Under the pieces are notes generated by a model, which did not search any database, was not told the origin of the DNA, and saw only the letters and a list, made by a program, of their open reading frames with translations. Source: Acidimicrobiia bacterium (GTDB lineage: Bacteria; Actinomycetota; Acidimicrobiia; Acidimicrobiales; Aldehydirespiratoraceae). From it: a stretch of 47,520 nucleotides of DNA. The DNA lies in assembly GCA_030432715.1 (NCBI GenBank), contig JAUIML010000005.1, positions 1-47,520 of the forward strand, read 5' to 3'. Below, in pieces: positions 9,984 through 19,110 of the stretch; the stretch's first letter is position 1; the number at the start of each line of letters is the position of its first letter. The position numbers and the translations under genes are program-made.

Positions 9984-11186
9984 CTACCGATCGGCCTTGG
10001 GATACCCGAGACCGAACTGCGAGATCAGGTCCCGCTGCATCTCGTTGGTGCCGCCGCCGAACGTGAGGATGACGCTCGACCGGTACTGCATCTCCAGGCG
10101 GGTGAGATGGCCGATCTGGCCCTTGCTGATCGCGGCCTGGGGTCCGTAGACCTCCATCAGCTTGCGATAGGCCCGCAGGTAGAACTCGGTGCCATAGACC
10201 TTCACCCCCGACGAATCGGCGATGAAGCCCGTGATGGTGTCCATGTCGGGTGTCTGGTCGTCGATCTTGGTGGCGACCGTCCACGCCACCTTCCAGTTGG
10301 CGAGGCGCAGGTACTCGAGCCCGGCCTTCACCTCGGCCAGGTTGCGCTGGACCCACGGCTGATCGATGACCCGGGTGCCGTCGGCCCGTTTGGTGTTCTT
10401 GGCGAAATCGATCGTCTCCTCGAGCGCCGTCGTGACCATGCCCGAGGAGCAGATGGTCACCCGCTCCCGGTTGAGCTGGCTGGTGATGAGGCCCCAGCCG
10501 CCGTTCTCCTCACCGATCATGGTCGAGGCCGGGACCCGCACGTCGTCGAAGAACGTGTGGTTGATGTTGTGGCTCGAGGTGAGGTCGAGCGGCTCGATCG
10601 ACAGCCCCGGGGTGTCCATCGGGATGCAGAACAGCGAGATGCCCTTGTGCTTCTTCACCTCGGTGTTCGTCCGGGCGGCGAGCCAGATGTAGTCGGCGTC
10701 GGCGGCCAGCGAGGTCCAGGTCTTCTGGCCGTTGATGATGTATTCGTCGCCGTCCTTGACGGCCCGGCACTGGAGGGCCGCGAGGTCGGTGCCTGCATCG
10801 GGTTCGGAGTAGCCGATGCAGAACGTGATCTCGCCCTTGGAGATCTTCGGCAGGAAGAACTGCTTCTGCTCCTCGGTGCCGTACTGCATGAGGGTGGGGC
10901 CCACGGTGTTGATGGTGAGCATCGGGATCGGCGCACCGATGGCGACCGATTCGTCGAACATCACGAACTGCTCCACCGCGCTGTAGCCACGGCCGCCGTA
11001 TTCCTCGGGCCATCCCACCGTCAGCCAGCCGTCGCGGCCCATTCGGCCCACGATCTCGCGATGGACGGGGCCACAACCATCTTCCCGACCGAGCGCCTCG
11101 CGGACGTCGTCGGTGAGAAGGTGGGCGTAATAGGCCCGGAGCTCGGCTCGCAGTGCCTCTTGTTCGTCGTCGTACCCGATGTACAT
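9984..11186 (-). CDS. Acyl-CoA dehydrogenase, long partner subunit
   Basis: A 400-residue acyl-CoA dehydrogenase of the FadE type. Visible are GWPEEYGGRGYSAVEQ, FCIGYSEPDAGTDLAALQ (flavin contact), INGQKTWTSLA and the C-terminal FGGGTNEMQRDLIS, which binds FAD at a subunit interface. It is first in a two-gene operon with the shorter dehydrogenase. The start MYIGYDDEQEALRAE fits family length; the frame stays open upstream but the residues there are not dehydrogenase-like. The ATG has no Shine-Dalgarno sequence, and TAGAAC lies 7 nt before it inside a KstR-like site, so transcription may begin at the ATG. The substrate is unknown; the site suggests steroid or branched acyl chains. Confidence 0.9.
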   Translation of the reverse strand: MYIGYDDEQEALRAELRAYYAHLLTDDVREALGREDGCGPVHREIVGRMGRDGWLTVGWPEEYGGRGYSAVEQFVMFDESVAIGAPIPMLTINTVGPTLMQYGTEEQKQFFLPKISKGEITFCIGYSEPDAGTDLAALQCRAVKDGDEYIINGQKTWTSLAADADYIWLAARTNTEVKKHKGISLFCIPMDTPGLSIEPLDLTSSHNINHTFFDDVRVPASTMIGEENGGWGLITSQLNRERVTICSSGMVTTALEETIDFAKNTKRADGTRVIDQPWVQRNLAEVKAGLEYLRLANWKVAWTVATKIDDQTPDMDTITGFIADSSGVKVYGTEFYLRAYRKLMEVYGPQAAISKGQIGHLTRLEMQYRSSVILTFGGGTNEMQRDLISQFGLGYPKADR

Positions 11187-11199
11187 GCAACACGTTCTA
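11186..11199. promoter_or_regulatory. KstR-like operator at the fadE start
   Basis: TGCAACACGTTCTA matches the recalled KstR consensus TNNAACNNGTTNNA at every fixed position. On the minus strand it contains TAGAAC, the likely -10 of the dehydrogenase operon, and ends at the start codon, so a bound TetR-type repressor would block initiation. The match is visible in the sequence; the identity of the binding protein is inference. Confidence 0.5.
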
Positions 11200-11273
11200 C
11201 TCGACGGGCCGGGCCGGGTCGAAGCGGCAGCGGCGAGCTGTGCCCGTCGGGCAGCCGGGGCATACGCTCCGAA

Positions 11274-11314
11274 ACACGGGGACCCCCACGGATCGACACG
11301 GGGACCCCCACGGA
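11274..11314 (+). repeat. Two 19-bp direct repeats, 22-bp period
   Basis: ACACGGGGACCCCCACGGA occurs at 11274-11292 and 11296-11314, separated by TCG, ending 6 bp before the acyl-CoA synthetase ATG. Each unit contains the near-palindrome GGGGACCCC. About two helical turns separate the copies, which suits a pair of binding sites or a leader structure; a chance duplication is also possible. Confidence 0.7.
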
Positions 11315-11320
11315 GCACCC

Positions 11321-12931
11321 ATGCCCAGTCCGATGACCACTCGACTCTCACCGGGAGCGCTGCTGCGCACCACGTGGAATCTCGGCCTGCTCGACCCCAC
11401 GACGCCGCTGGCCGCCGCCGGAGGACTGGCCACCACCGGACCCTCGCTCGCCCTTCCCTACGCCGTCGCCGGGTTGCGCTTCCCCCGCCGCACCGCCATC
11501 ACCGACGACCACGGCTCGCTGAGCTACTTCGAGCTGGCCCGCCGCATCGAGCGCCTCGCGGGCGCCCTGCGTCGCATCGGCATCGAGGCCGACGACCGGG
11601 TCGGGATCCTGTGCCGCAACCATCGCGGCTTCGTCGAACTCAACGCGGCGATCAGCCGCGCCCGGGGCGTGCCGGTGTATCTCAACACCGGATTCGGCAC
11701 CGACCAGCTGCGCGAGGTGGTCGCCCGGGAAGGCGTGGTCACCGTCTTCCACGACGAGGAGTTCGCCGACATCGTCGCCGAGGCCCGCGTCGACTCCTAC
11801 CTCGTCGCCCCCGAGGCGGATCCCGACTGGAGCGTGCCCGGCCTGCCGTCGTCACCCACCTGGAGTCTGCCGGTTCTGTCGCCCTCGGTGCAGAGCGTCC
11901 TGATGACCTCGGGCACCACCGGCACCCCCAAGGGAGCGCAGCGCACCGGTGGCAATGTCGACCTCTCGGCCCTCGGTCCCCTCTTCGCGCTCCCCCATCG
12001 ACGGGGCGCCCGGACGTCGATCCCGGCCCCGTTGTTCCATGCCTGGGGCCTCAGCCAACTCACCCTCGCCGCCGTCTACGCCCAGTCCGTGCGGCTCCGT
12101 CGGCACTTCGACGCCCGCCGCGCGGTGGCCGATCTCGGCCATCAGCGCACCGAGATCCTCATCGCGGTGCCGGTCATGCTCGAACGCATGCTCGAGGCCG
12201 CGCCCGACGGCGACGCCTTCGTGGCGGCCAACCTGCGGATGACGGCGACGAGCGGCTCGGCCCTGTCCGGCAGCCTCGCCGTGCGATGGATGGACGCGTT
12301 CGGCGACAACCTCTACAACTTCTACGGGTCGACCGAGGTCGGCCATGTCGCCATCGCGACACCGGCCGAACTGCGCCGCTCGCCGGGCACCGCCGGACGG
12401 CCGGTGCCCGGTGCGACCGTGCGCATCGTCGACGACGCCGGACGCGATGTCGACGGGGCCGCCACCGGCCGCATCATCGTCCGCAACGGCGCCCACTTCG
12501 ACGGGTACACCGGGGGCGGCTCCAAGCTGCTGATCGACGGCTTCATGGAGACCGGAGATCTCGGCTCGTTCGACGAACACGGACTGCTGCACATCACCGG
12601 CCGGGTCGACGACATGATCATCAGCGGCGGCGAGAACCTCTTCCCGGGCGAGGTCGAGGAGTATCTCCTGACCCTCGACGGGATCGTCGACGCGGCGGCC
12701 GTCGGGCTCGACGACGACGAGTTCGGCCAGGTCGTCGGTGCGGCGGTCGTGGCCGAGGGTGGGACGCCCCTCGATCTGGCCGCGATCCGGGCGAGCGTGC
12801 GCGACGGTCTGGCCAACTTCAAAGCCCCGAAACGGCTCGTCGTGGTGGACCAGATCCCTCGCAACGCGACGGGCAAGATCCTGCGCCGCGATGTCGTCCG
12901 CCTCCTCGAGGCCGCGCCTGCGACCCGATGA
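11321..12931 (+). CDS. Fatty acyl-CoA synthetase, FadD12-like
   Basis: A 536-residue ANL-superfamily ligase that activates a fatty acid through an acyl-adenylate to its CoA ester. Motifs: P-loop LMTSGTTGTPKGA, YGSTEVG, the hinge ETGDLGSFDEHGLLHITGR followed by DDMIISGGEN, and the catalytic Lys in NATGKILRR near the C-terminus. Its length and the downstream esterase and WS/DGAT match the recalled M. tuberculosis group fadD12-lipO-Rv1425. A second ATG four codons later is an alternative start. It is divergent from the fadE pair and overlaps the next gene by ATGA, heading a six-gene operon. Confidence 0.9.
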   Translation: MPSPMTTRLSPGALLRTTWNLGLLDPTTPLAAAGGLATTGPSLALPYAVAGLRFPRRTAITDDHGSLSYFELARRIERLAGALRRIGIEADDRVGILCRNHRGFVELNAAISRARGVPVYLNTGFGTDQLREVVAREGVVTVFHDEEFADIVAEARVDSYLVAPEADPDWSVPGLPSSPTWSLPVLSPSVQSVLMTSGTTGTPKGAQRTGGNVDLSALGPLFALPHRRGARTSIPAPLFHAWGLSQLTLAAVYAQSVRLRRHFDARRAVADLGHQRTEILIAVPVMLERMLEAAPDGDAFVAANLRMTATSGSALSGSLAVRWMDAFGDNLYNFYGSTEVGHVAIATPAELRRSPGTAGRPVPGATVRIVDDAGRDVDGAATGRIIVRNGAHFDGYTGGGSKLLIDGFMETGDLGSFDEHGLLHITGRVDDMIISGGENLFPGEVEEYLLTLDGIVDAAAVGLDDDEFGQVVGAAVVAEGGTPLDLAAIRASVRDGLANFKAPKRLVVVDQIPRNATGKILRRDVVRLLEAAPATR

Positions 12932-13938
12932 CCACAACTGGCCCGAACGGTCCATCGACCCGCCTCCGACCACCCACTACCGTGAGTGGTGAGGTGACGA
13001 GCATGCGTGAGGGCGACGACGGTCGGCTGCCGATTCCGGCCGGCCACAGAGTGCTGCTGCCGGAGCGCGGAACGACTTTCGTGCGCGAGCTCAACGAGCC
13101 CGACCACGGGCCCCATGTCGTGTTGGTCCATGGGTGGATCGCGTCAGGCGGCCTCAACTGGCTGACGGCCTTCGAGCCGCTCGGCGACCGGTTCCACGTG
13201 CTCGCCGCCGACAATCGCGGCCACGGGCGGGGCATTCGCTCACGGTCCCGCTTCCGCATCGCCGACGCCGCCGACGACCTCGCCGCCCTGCTCGACGTGC
13301 TCCACATCGATGATGCGATCGTGGTCGGCTACTCGCTCGGCGGACCGATCGCCCAGATGTTGTGGCGTCATCACCCGGATCGTGTCGCCGGCCTGGTGTT
13401 CTGCGCGACCGGTTTCGACCTCGTGCAACACGGCGGCGCCCGCATGGCGATGGCGGGGGCTGCGTCGATGGCGGCGGCCGGTCTGCGGGCCGGGGCGATA
13501 CCGGGGGCGTTTCCCAGTGCCCTCGCCCGCCAACTGACCCGCGACGCACGCGGGGCGAACCGCCCCCAGACCCTCGCCAAGTGGGCCCGCGCCGAGATGC
13601 AGCGGCATTCGTGGCGGGTCGTCGCCGAAGCCGGACTCGCCATCGGCACCTACACCTCGAGCGACTGGATCGGCGACATCGACGTGCCCACGTCGGTCGT
13701 CGTGACCCAACGCGACCGGGCCGTTCCGCCGGCCGCCCAATACGGGTTGGCCGCACAGATCCCCGACGCCCGCATCCACCGCTACGACGGCGGACACGTC
13801 AGCTGCGTCGAGACCGAGTTCGGGCTGATGTTGACCGACGCCGTCACCGACGTGGCCACGCGTGCGGGCCTGCTCGTGCCCGACACCGACGTGATCGACC
13901 TGCGTCCCGCCCCGGCACGGGCCGTCGGCGTCTCGTGA
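12928..13938 (+). CDS. Alpha/beta hydrolase
   Basis: A 336-residue alpha/beta-fold hydrolase with oxyanion segment VLVHGWIASGGLNW, nucleophile elbow VVGYSLGGPIAQ, an acid residue in TQRDRAVPP and the catalytic His in GGHVSCVE, so the triad is complete. Acyl esters are the likely substrates given the neighbours (inference). The chosen ATG overlaps the synthetase stop by 4 bp; the first 25 residues are low-complexity, and the ATG at 13003 is an alternative. The stop overlaps the next gene by GTGA. Confidence 0.85.
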   Translation: MTTTGPNGPSTRLRPPTTVSGEVTSMREGDDGRLPIPAGHRVLLPERGTTFVRELNEPDHGPHVVLVHGWIASGGLNWLTAFEPLGDRFHVLAADNRGHGRGIRSRSRFRIADAADDLAALLDVLHIDDAIVVGYSLGGPIAQMLWRHHPDRVAGLVFCATGFDLVQHGGARMAMAGAASMAAAGLRAGAIPGAFPSALARQLTRDARGANRPQTLAKWARAEMQRHSWRVVAEAGLAIGTYTSSDWIGDIDVPTSVVVTQRDRAVPPAAQYGLAAQIPDARIHRYDGGHVSCVETEFGLMLTDAVTDVATRAGLLVPDTDVIDLRPAPARAVGVS

Positions 13939-15116
13939 TCCCCGAACTGTTCACCGCGGCGGCGACGATCGGGCTCCTCGCCTCGATCGTCGCGAACGTC
14001 CGCCCCTGGCCCGTGATCATCGGCCTGCCCAGCACGATCACCGGCTTCTTCATGGCCGAACTGGCGCGCGTGCAGATGGTCGTGCAGACCGCCGCGGCAG
14101 CGATCTGGATCGCGTTCGGGGGCCTCGACGAACGGATCGGGTGGGTGGCCGCCGCGATGGTGGTCACGTCGGTGAGCCTGCTCGAGCTCGCCCATCGTCG
14201 CGGGGTCGCCGCCGCACGCGTGATGGCCGAGGCCCTGCCCGAACACCGCGGCGACCCGCCCGACACGCCACTGCTCGGGGTCGTCCGACCGACGTACCCG
14301 GGCGTCGACATCCGCCGCGACCTCGTCTACGGACCGCACCCCCGCAACCACGCCGACCTCTACCTCCCCTCCGATCCGGTCGGCGCCCCGATCGTGATCC
14401 AGGTCCACGGCGGTGGCTGGGTCAGCGGCAACAAGAGGCAACAGGGCCAGCCCCTGCTGTCGCACTTCACGCGGGCCGGGTGGATCGGTGTGGCCATCAA
14501 CTACCGCATGGGGCCGCGACACCGGCTCCCCGCCGCGGTGCACGACGTGAAACAGACCATCGCGTGGGTGCGGGCCAACGCCCCGGAGTGGGGCGGTGAC
14601 GCCGATCGGATCCTGCTCACCGGGGGGAGCGCAGGCGGCCACCTCACCGCCCTCTGTGCACTCACCGCCGACGACGTCGCGCTCCAGCCCGGCTTCGAGG
14701 ACGCCGACTGTTCCGTGGCCGCGGCCGCACCGATGTACGGCGTGTTCGACCTCACCGACCGCAACCGGCATCGTGGCCGCAAGGCCATGACGCCGTTTCT
14801 CCAGCGCATGGTCTTGAGCACCACGCTCGCCGACGACCGCGCGGGCTGGGAAGCGCTCTCCCCGGTGTGTCGCGTGCGGCCCGACGGTCCACCGATGCTC
14901 ATCGTGAGCTGCGCCTACGACACACTCGTACCCGTCGAGGAGGCCCGCGACTTCGGACAGTCCATGACCGACGCGTCGTCGTCGGCCCGCTATGTCGAGC
15001 TCCCCCACGCCCACCACGCGTTCGACGTCATCAACGGGCCCCGCGCCCAGGGCGTCATCCAAGCGATGGAGCGGTGGGCGAGCACCGTGACCGCCAAGGG
15101 TCCGGTCGATGCCTGA
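13935..15116 (+). CDS. Membrane-anchored esterase/lipase, LipO-like
   Basis: A 393-residue protein with a hydrophobic N-terminal region of about 90 residues (three or more membrane segments, beginning PELFTAAATIGLLASIVAN) joined to a hormone-sensitive-lipase-type alpha/beta hydrolase. The hydrolase has the oxyanion motif VHGGGW, nucleophile GGSAGGH, acid in CAYDTLVPVEEA and His in PHAHHAFD. It probably hydrolyses short acyl esters or lipids at the membrane. The GTG start overlaps the previous stop in GTGA. The arrangement after a FadD12-like gene resembles mycobacterial lipO. Confidence 0.85.
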   Translation: MIPELFTAAATIGLLASIVANVRPWPVIIGLPSTITGFFMAELARVQMVVQTAAAAIWIAFGGLDERIGWVAAAMVVTSVSLLELAHRRGVAAARVMAEALPEHRGDPPDTPLLGVVRPTYPGVDIRRDLVYGPHPRNHADLYLPSDPVGAPIVIQVHGGGWVSGNKRQQGQPLLSHFTRAGWIGVAINYRMGPRHRLPAAVHDVKQTIAWVRANAPEWGGDADRILLTGGSAGGHLTALCALTADDVALQPGFEDADCSVAAAAPMYGVFDLTDRNRHRGRKAMTPFLQRMVLSTTLADDRAGWEALSPVCRVRPDGPPMLIVSCAYDTLVPVEEARDFGQSMTDASSSARYVELPHAHHAFDVINGPRAQGVIQAMERWASTVTAKGPVDA

Positions 15117-15942
15117 GCTCGCGGCCGTCGACGGTGGCGGTCTGACCGAAGACCGGGTCGCGCTGGTGCACGGCTACGGCCTCCGCGTCGTGTCGCGGGG
15201 CTGGGGCGACCCCTTCGTGTGGGCCCACGACGCGTTCTTCAGCATCGACGACGACGACCTCCACTCCCTGGTCGACTTCCGCAAGCTGGCTGCGGCCCAT
15301 CGAGTGATCCGCTACGACGCCGTCGGCCACGGCCGGTCGGCCGGGGTGGCACATCCGGGCGACCACACGTGGGACTCCCGGGCCGACGATCTCCTCCAGT
15401 TGTGCGAACGCCTCCGACTCCCCCACGTCACCCTGGGCGGGTTCTCGACCGGTGCGGCGACGGCCCTCTGGGCCGCGCACATGGCCCCCGACCGCGTGGA
15501 TCGCCTCGTCCTGGCCGCCCTGCCCAACGGGTGGACCTGGCGGGCCCCGGCCGCCGGCATCCAGGGCCTGCTGGGGGCAAGCGCCCTCACGGGCATCACC
15601 GAGCCGATTCGCTTCCTGGCCCGGTACCTCCCCATCCCGTCGCCCCCCGCGCCGTCCGTCGGCGCCTACCAGGCCGCCCATTTCCGTCGCATCGTGACGA
15701 CGCCACGCCAGCGATACGTCGCGGCGCTGGTGGGCGCGGCGCGGAGCAATCTTCCCGCGCCGGAGGAGCTCGCCAACCTCGAGGTGCCCACGCTCGTCCT
15801 CGCCTACCCGGGCGACCCGCTGCGACCGGTCGGCACAGCCGTGCGCGTGGCCCGTGCCCTCCCCAACGCCGAGCTCGTGATCGCCGACGAGCAGTCCGAC
15901 GTCGCGGGGTGGACCGACCTCATCGGCGAGTTCACGAGCTGA
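15109..15942 (+). CDS. Alpha/beta hydrolase-fold protein without a visible catalytic His
   Basis: A 277-residue alpha/beta-fold protein with the elbow GGFSTGAATALW and a likely acid in YPGDPLRPVG. The C-terminal position that normally carries the His reads LVIADEQSDVAGW, with no His after it. Either a different residue serves as the base, or the protein is non-hydrolytic. It overlaps the esterase by 8 bp and precedes the wax-ester synthase. Confidence 0.75.
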   Translation: MPELAAVDGGGLTEDRVALVHGYGLRVVSRGWGDPFVWAHDAFFSIDDDDLHSLVDFRKLAAAHRVIRYDAVGHGRSAGVAHPGDHTWDSRADDLLQLCERLRLPHVTLGGFSTGAATALWAAHMAPDRVDRLVLAALPNGWTWRAPAAGIQGLLGASALTGITEPIRFLARYLPIPSPPAPSVGAYQAAHFRRIVTTPRQRYVAALVGAARSNLPAPEELANLEVPTLVLAYPGDPLRPVGTAVRVARALPNAELVIADEQSDVAGWTDLIGEFTS

Positions 15943-15979
15943 CCGCTACTCTCGGGATCTTCCTCCCGAAAGGGGCGCC

Positions 15980-17407
15980 ATGGCTCTCACCCAACTCTCC
16001 GGACTCGACGCCAGCTTCCTCTATCTCGAGACGGGCCGCAGCTTCGGCCATGTCAGCAGCATCCTCATCCTCGACCGGCCCGACGATCCGGATTTCGACC
16101 CGTACCACGAGTACCGGGCCCGTATGGCCCGCGCCGTGGTCGACTACGTGCCGTTGCGGCGCCGCCTCGTCGAGGTGCCCTTCGGTCTCGACCATCCGTA
16201 CTGGGCCGAGGACCCCGACTTCGATCTCGACTTCCACATACGTCACGTGGCGGTGCCCCCGCCGGGTGACCCAGCCGAGCTCGACTCGCTCGTCGCCCGC
16301 TTGATCGGCCGCCCGCTCGACCGCAACAAGCCCCTGTGGGAGGCCTACGTCATCGAGGGGCTCGAGCACGACCGTTTCGCGATCTTCTCGAAGATGCACC
16401 ACGCGACGATCGACGGGGCGGCCGGCGCCATGCTGACCCAGCAGTTGTTCTCCGACACCGCCGACGTCGACCTCCGTGAGGAGCCACCGCCACTGCCGAA
16501 GGCCTCGCCACTCCCCCAGCCCAACACCGTCTTCAACAAGGCGATGCTCGACCTCGCCCGTCGTCCACGCCGGGCGATCCGGTGGCAGCGCCAGCTGGCC
16601 AAGGAGCTGTTTCGAGTAGGACGATCGGCGGCGGATCGCCACGAGCTCGCCGGGACCCTGCCCGGCGTGCCCCGCACCCCGTTCAACGCCGCGATCACGC
16701 CGAATCGTCGCTTCACCTGGCGATCCATCCCGCTGGCCGAGGTCAAGGCCGTCAAGTCGGCGCTCGGCTGCACGGTCAACGACGTCGTGATGTCGATGTG
16801 CACCGGCGCGCTCCGCCGCTACCTGCTCGAGCACGATGCCCTGCCCGACGACCCGCTGGTCGCCATGGTTCCCGTCTCGATCCGCACCGGCGACGAGGTC
16901 GACCCGTGGACCAACCGGGTGTCGAGCATCTTCGTGACGATCCCCACCGACGTCGAGGATCCCGCGGAGCGCATCGCCGCCATCGGGGCCACGATGGCCG
17001 AGGGAAAGCACCGCCACGACCTCCTACCGGCCGACCTCATCGTCGAAGCGGCCTCGATCGCCCCGGGCCTCGTCGCCCACACCGCGGCCCGCATCGCCAT
17101 GAACCCTCGGGTCGCCAACACCGGCCGCACCGTGGCCAACGTGACCATCAGCAACGTGCCCGGCCCCCGCGACCTCCTGTCCCTCGGGGCGGCCCCGGTG
17201 CGCCACTATGTGCCGGTGTCGACGATCGTCGACGGCCAGGGCCTCAACATCACGGTCCAGAGCTATCGGGACACGCTCGACCTCGGACTGGTGTCGTGCC
17301 GCGAGCTCGTGCCCGATCTCGATCGCCTGGCCGAACTCCACATGGAGGAGTTCGAGGCCCTGAAGGACCTCGCCGCCCTCGCCGTGGCGGCCGCGTCCGG
17401 CGAGTGA
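15980..17407 (+). CDS. Wax ester synthase / diacylglycerol acyltransferase (WS/DGAT)
   Basis: A 475-residue WS/DGAT enzyme, which transfers acyl groups from acyl-CoA to fatty alcohols or diacylglycerol to make storage wax esters or triacylglycerol. The active-site motif HHxxxDG is MHHATIDG (His140, His141, Asp145). LSGLDASFLYLET at the N-terminus, PLDRNKPLWEAYVIEGL, and NDVVMSMCTGALRRYL with NVTISNVPGPRDLL in the second half are typical. GAAAGGGG precedes the ATG. It shares an operon with an acyl-CoA synthetase and esterases, which fits lipid storage and turnover. Confidence 0.94.
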   Translation: MALTQLSGLDASFLYLETGRSFGHVSSILILDRPDDPDFDPYHEYRARMARAVVDYVPLRRRLVEVPFGLDHPYWAEDPDFDLDFHIRHVAVPPPGDPAELDSLVARLIGRPLDRNKPLWEAYVIEGLEHDRFAIFSKMHHATIDGAAGAMLTQQLFSDTADVDLREEPPPLPKASPLPQPNTVFNKAMLDLARRPRRAIRWQRQLAKELFRVGRSAADRHELAGTLPGVPRTPFNAAITPNRRFTWRSIPLAEVKAVKSALGCTVNDVVMSMCTGALRRYLLEHDALPDDPLVAMVPVSIRTGDEVDPWTNRVSSIFVTIPTDVEDPAERIAAIGATMAEGKHRHDLLPADLIVEAASIAPGLVAHTAARIAMNPRVANTGRTVANVTISNVPGPRDLLSLGAAPVRHYVPVSTIVDGQGLNITVQSYRDTLDLGLVSCRELVPDLDRLAELHMEEFEALKDLAALAVAAASGE

Positions 17408-18102
17408 GCGCTCGCCGCGACGACCTGCTCACCCGGCTCGAGCAGGCGGCCGATCCGGGGCGCGCGCCCGGCCAGCAGGACTACATGAAGTCGGAGATGC
17501 CCTACCACGGCGTGGCGATGCCCGACGTGCGGCGCATCACCAAGGCGGTGGCCCGCGAGCACCCGTTCGAGACCCGCGACGACTGGGAGGCCGGCGTCCT
17601 CGAGATCTGGCGAGGCGCCACCCACCGCGAGCAGATGTACGCGGCGACCCAGCTGGCGTCGCACGCCCACTGCCGGCACTGGCTCGACGGCCGGGCCCTG
17701 CCGATGGTCGAGGAGATGATCGTCACCGGCGCCTGGTGGGACCATGTCGATGCGCTGGCCACCGATCACATGGGGGCGATGCTGCGCAACGATCCCGACG
17801 TGGTCGGACCGGTCATGTGGTCGTGGGCGACGGACCCGCTCGAGCGCGACGGTGCCCTGTGGCGGCGGCGCACGGCGATCCTGTGCCAGCTGAAGCACCG
17901 GGACGAGACCGACCTCGATCTGCTCTTCCACGCCATCGAGGCGTCGATGGACTCGACGGAGTTCTTCCTCCGCAAGGCGATCGGCTGGGCCCTGCGCGAG
18001 TACGCGAAGACGGACCCTGACGAGGTGCTCGCCTTCGTCGACCGCCACGACGACCGCTTGTCGGGCCTGTCGAAACGGGAGGCGCTCAAGCACCTCCGCT
18101 AG
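17404..18102 (+). CDS. DNA alkylation repair protein, AlkD family
   Basis: A 232-residue HEAT-repeat DNA glycosylase of the AlkD type, which removes N3- and N7-alkylpurines. Conserved active-site features are visible: WWDHVDALATDHMG (Trp and Asp of the AlkD site), LWRRRTAILCQL (Arg) and FFLRKAIGWALREYAK (Trp). It starts with GTG overlapping the WS/DGAT stop. Its link to a lipid operon is unexplained and may be only a shared transcript. Convergent oppF begins 9 bp beyond, with no room for a terminator. Confidence 0.88.
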   Translation: MSARRDDLLTRLEQAADPGRAPGQQDYMKSEMPYHGVAMPDVRRITKAVAREHPFETRDDWEAGVLEIWRGATHREQMYAATQLASHAHCRHWLDGRALPMVEEMIVTGAWWDHVDALATDHMGAMLRNDPDVVGPVMWSWATDPLERDGALWRRRTAILCQLKHRDETDLDLLFHAIEASMDSTEFFLRKAIGWALREYAKTDPDEVLAFVDRHDDRLSGLSKREALKHLR

Positions 18103-18111
18103 CGGCTTGCG

Positions 18112-19110
18112 TCAGTCGGGGAAGTGGCAGGCGACGGGGTGCCCGGCCCCGCGGTCGATCAGTGCCGGCACCTCGGACCCGCACTGGTCCTGCGCCTTCC
18201 AGCACCGTGTGCGGAACCGGCAGCCGGAGGGAGGGTCGACCGGCGACGGGACGTCACCCTCGAGCACGATGCGCTGGCGGACCCGCTCCCGAACCGGATC
18301 GGGCTCGGGCACCGCCGACAGGAGGGCGCGGGTGTAGGGGTGGGACGGGTGGTCGAAGACCTGATCACGGGTGCCCGTCTCGACGATGCGGCCGAGGTAC
18401 ATGACCGACACCATGTGGGAGATGTTGCGCACGACGGCCAGATCGTGGGCGATGAACAGATAGCCGACGCCCGACTCCTCCTGGATGTCGCGCAGCAGGT
18501 TGACGACCTGGGCCTGGATCGACACGTCGAGCGCCGAGACCGGCTCGTCGGCGACGATCAGTTTCGGCTCGAGGGCCAGGGCGCGAGCGATGCCGACCCG
18601 CTGGCGCTGGCCGCCCGAGAACTGGTGGGGGTACCGGTTCGCGTGCTCGGGGCTCAGACCGACGCGTTCGAGGAGTCGTCCGACCCGCTCGCGACGTTCG
18701 GCCTGCGAGAGTTCGCCGTGGATGACGAAGGGCTCCTCGATGATCGACTCGACCGTCATTCGGGGGTTGAGCGACGCGAACGGGTCCTGGAAGACGATCT
18801 GGATCTCACGCCGGGCCCGGCGCAGCTCGCGACGACCCAAGGAGAAGAGGTCGGCGCCGCCGAACTCGGCCACGCCGGCGGTCGGCTTCTCGAGCCGCAG
18901 GATCGTCCGGGCGACGGTCGATTTGCCGCAGCCGGACTCGCCGACGAGTCCGTGGGTCTGCCCGGGCATGACCGCGAAGTCGACATCCGTGACGGCCTGC
19001 ACCGGCGGCAACGGCCGACCGGGCAGCCCGCCGCGCTGGGGGAACTCCTTGACCAGACCACGGACGTCGAGGAGGGCACCGGCGGTGGCCGGTGCGGTCG
19101 GGACCGTCAC
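18112..19110 (-). CDS. oppF: Oligopeptide ABC transporter ATPase, OppF type
   Basis: A 332-residue ABC ATPase: Walker [11 protein letters not shown]-loop [11 protein letters not shown], signature FSGGQRQR, Walker [13 protein letters not shown], switch His in [10 protein letters not shown], then the C-terminal oligopeptide-type domain with [10 protein letters not shown] whose Cys residues may bind an Fe-S cluster. The GTG start overlaps the OppD stop in GTGA. It is the last gene of oppABCDF and energises peptide import with OppD. Confidence 0.94.
   Translation of the reverse strand: MTVPTAPATAGALLDVRGLVKEFPQRGGLPGRPLPPVQAVTDVDFAVMPGQTHGLVGESGCGKSTVARTILRLEKPTAGVAEFGGADLFSLGRRELRRARREIQIVFQDPFASLNPRMTVESIIEEPFVIHGELSQAERRERVGRLLERVGLSPEHANRYPHQFSGGQRQRVGIARALALEPKLIVADEPVSALDVSIQAQVVNLLRDIQEESGVGYLFIAHDLAVVRNISHMVSVMYLGRIVETGTRDQVFDHPSHPYTRALLSAVPEPDPVRERVRQRIVLEGDVPSPVDPPSGCRFRTRCWKAQDQCGSEVPALIDRGAGHPVACHFPD

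Noticed and set aside
11241-11253. Inverted repeat TGCCC-GTC-GGGCA between fadE and fadD as an operator.
   Set aside because: Short GC-only symmetry of this size is common by chance at this base composition, and it is not placed on a promoter element.
11179-13938. Reading the 919-codon frame as one protein ending in the alpha/beta hydrolase.
   Set aside because: The first 580 codons overlap the acyl-CoA synthetase in another phase and have no family pattern; the hydrolase begins at the ATGA junction.
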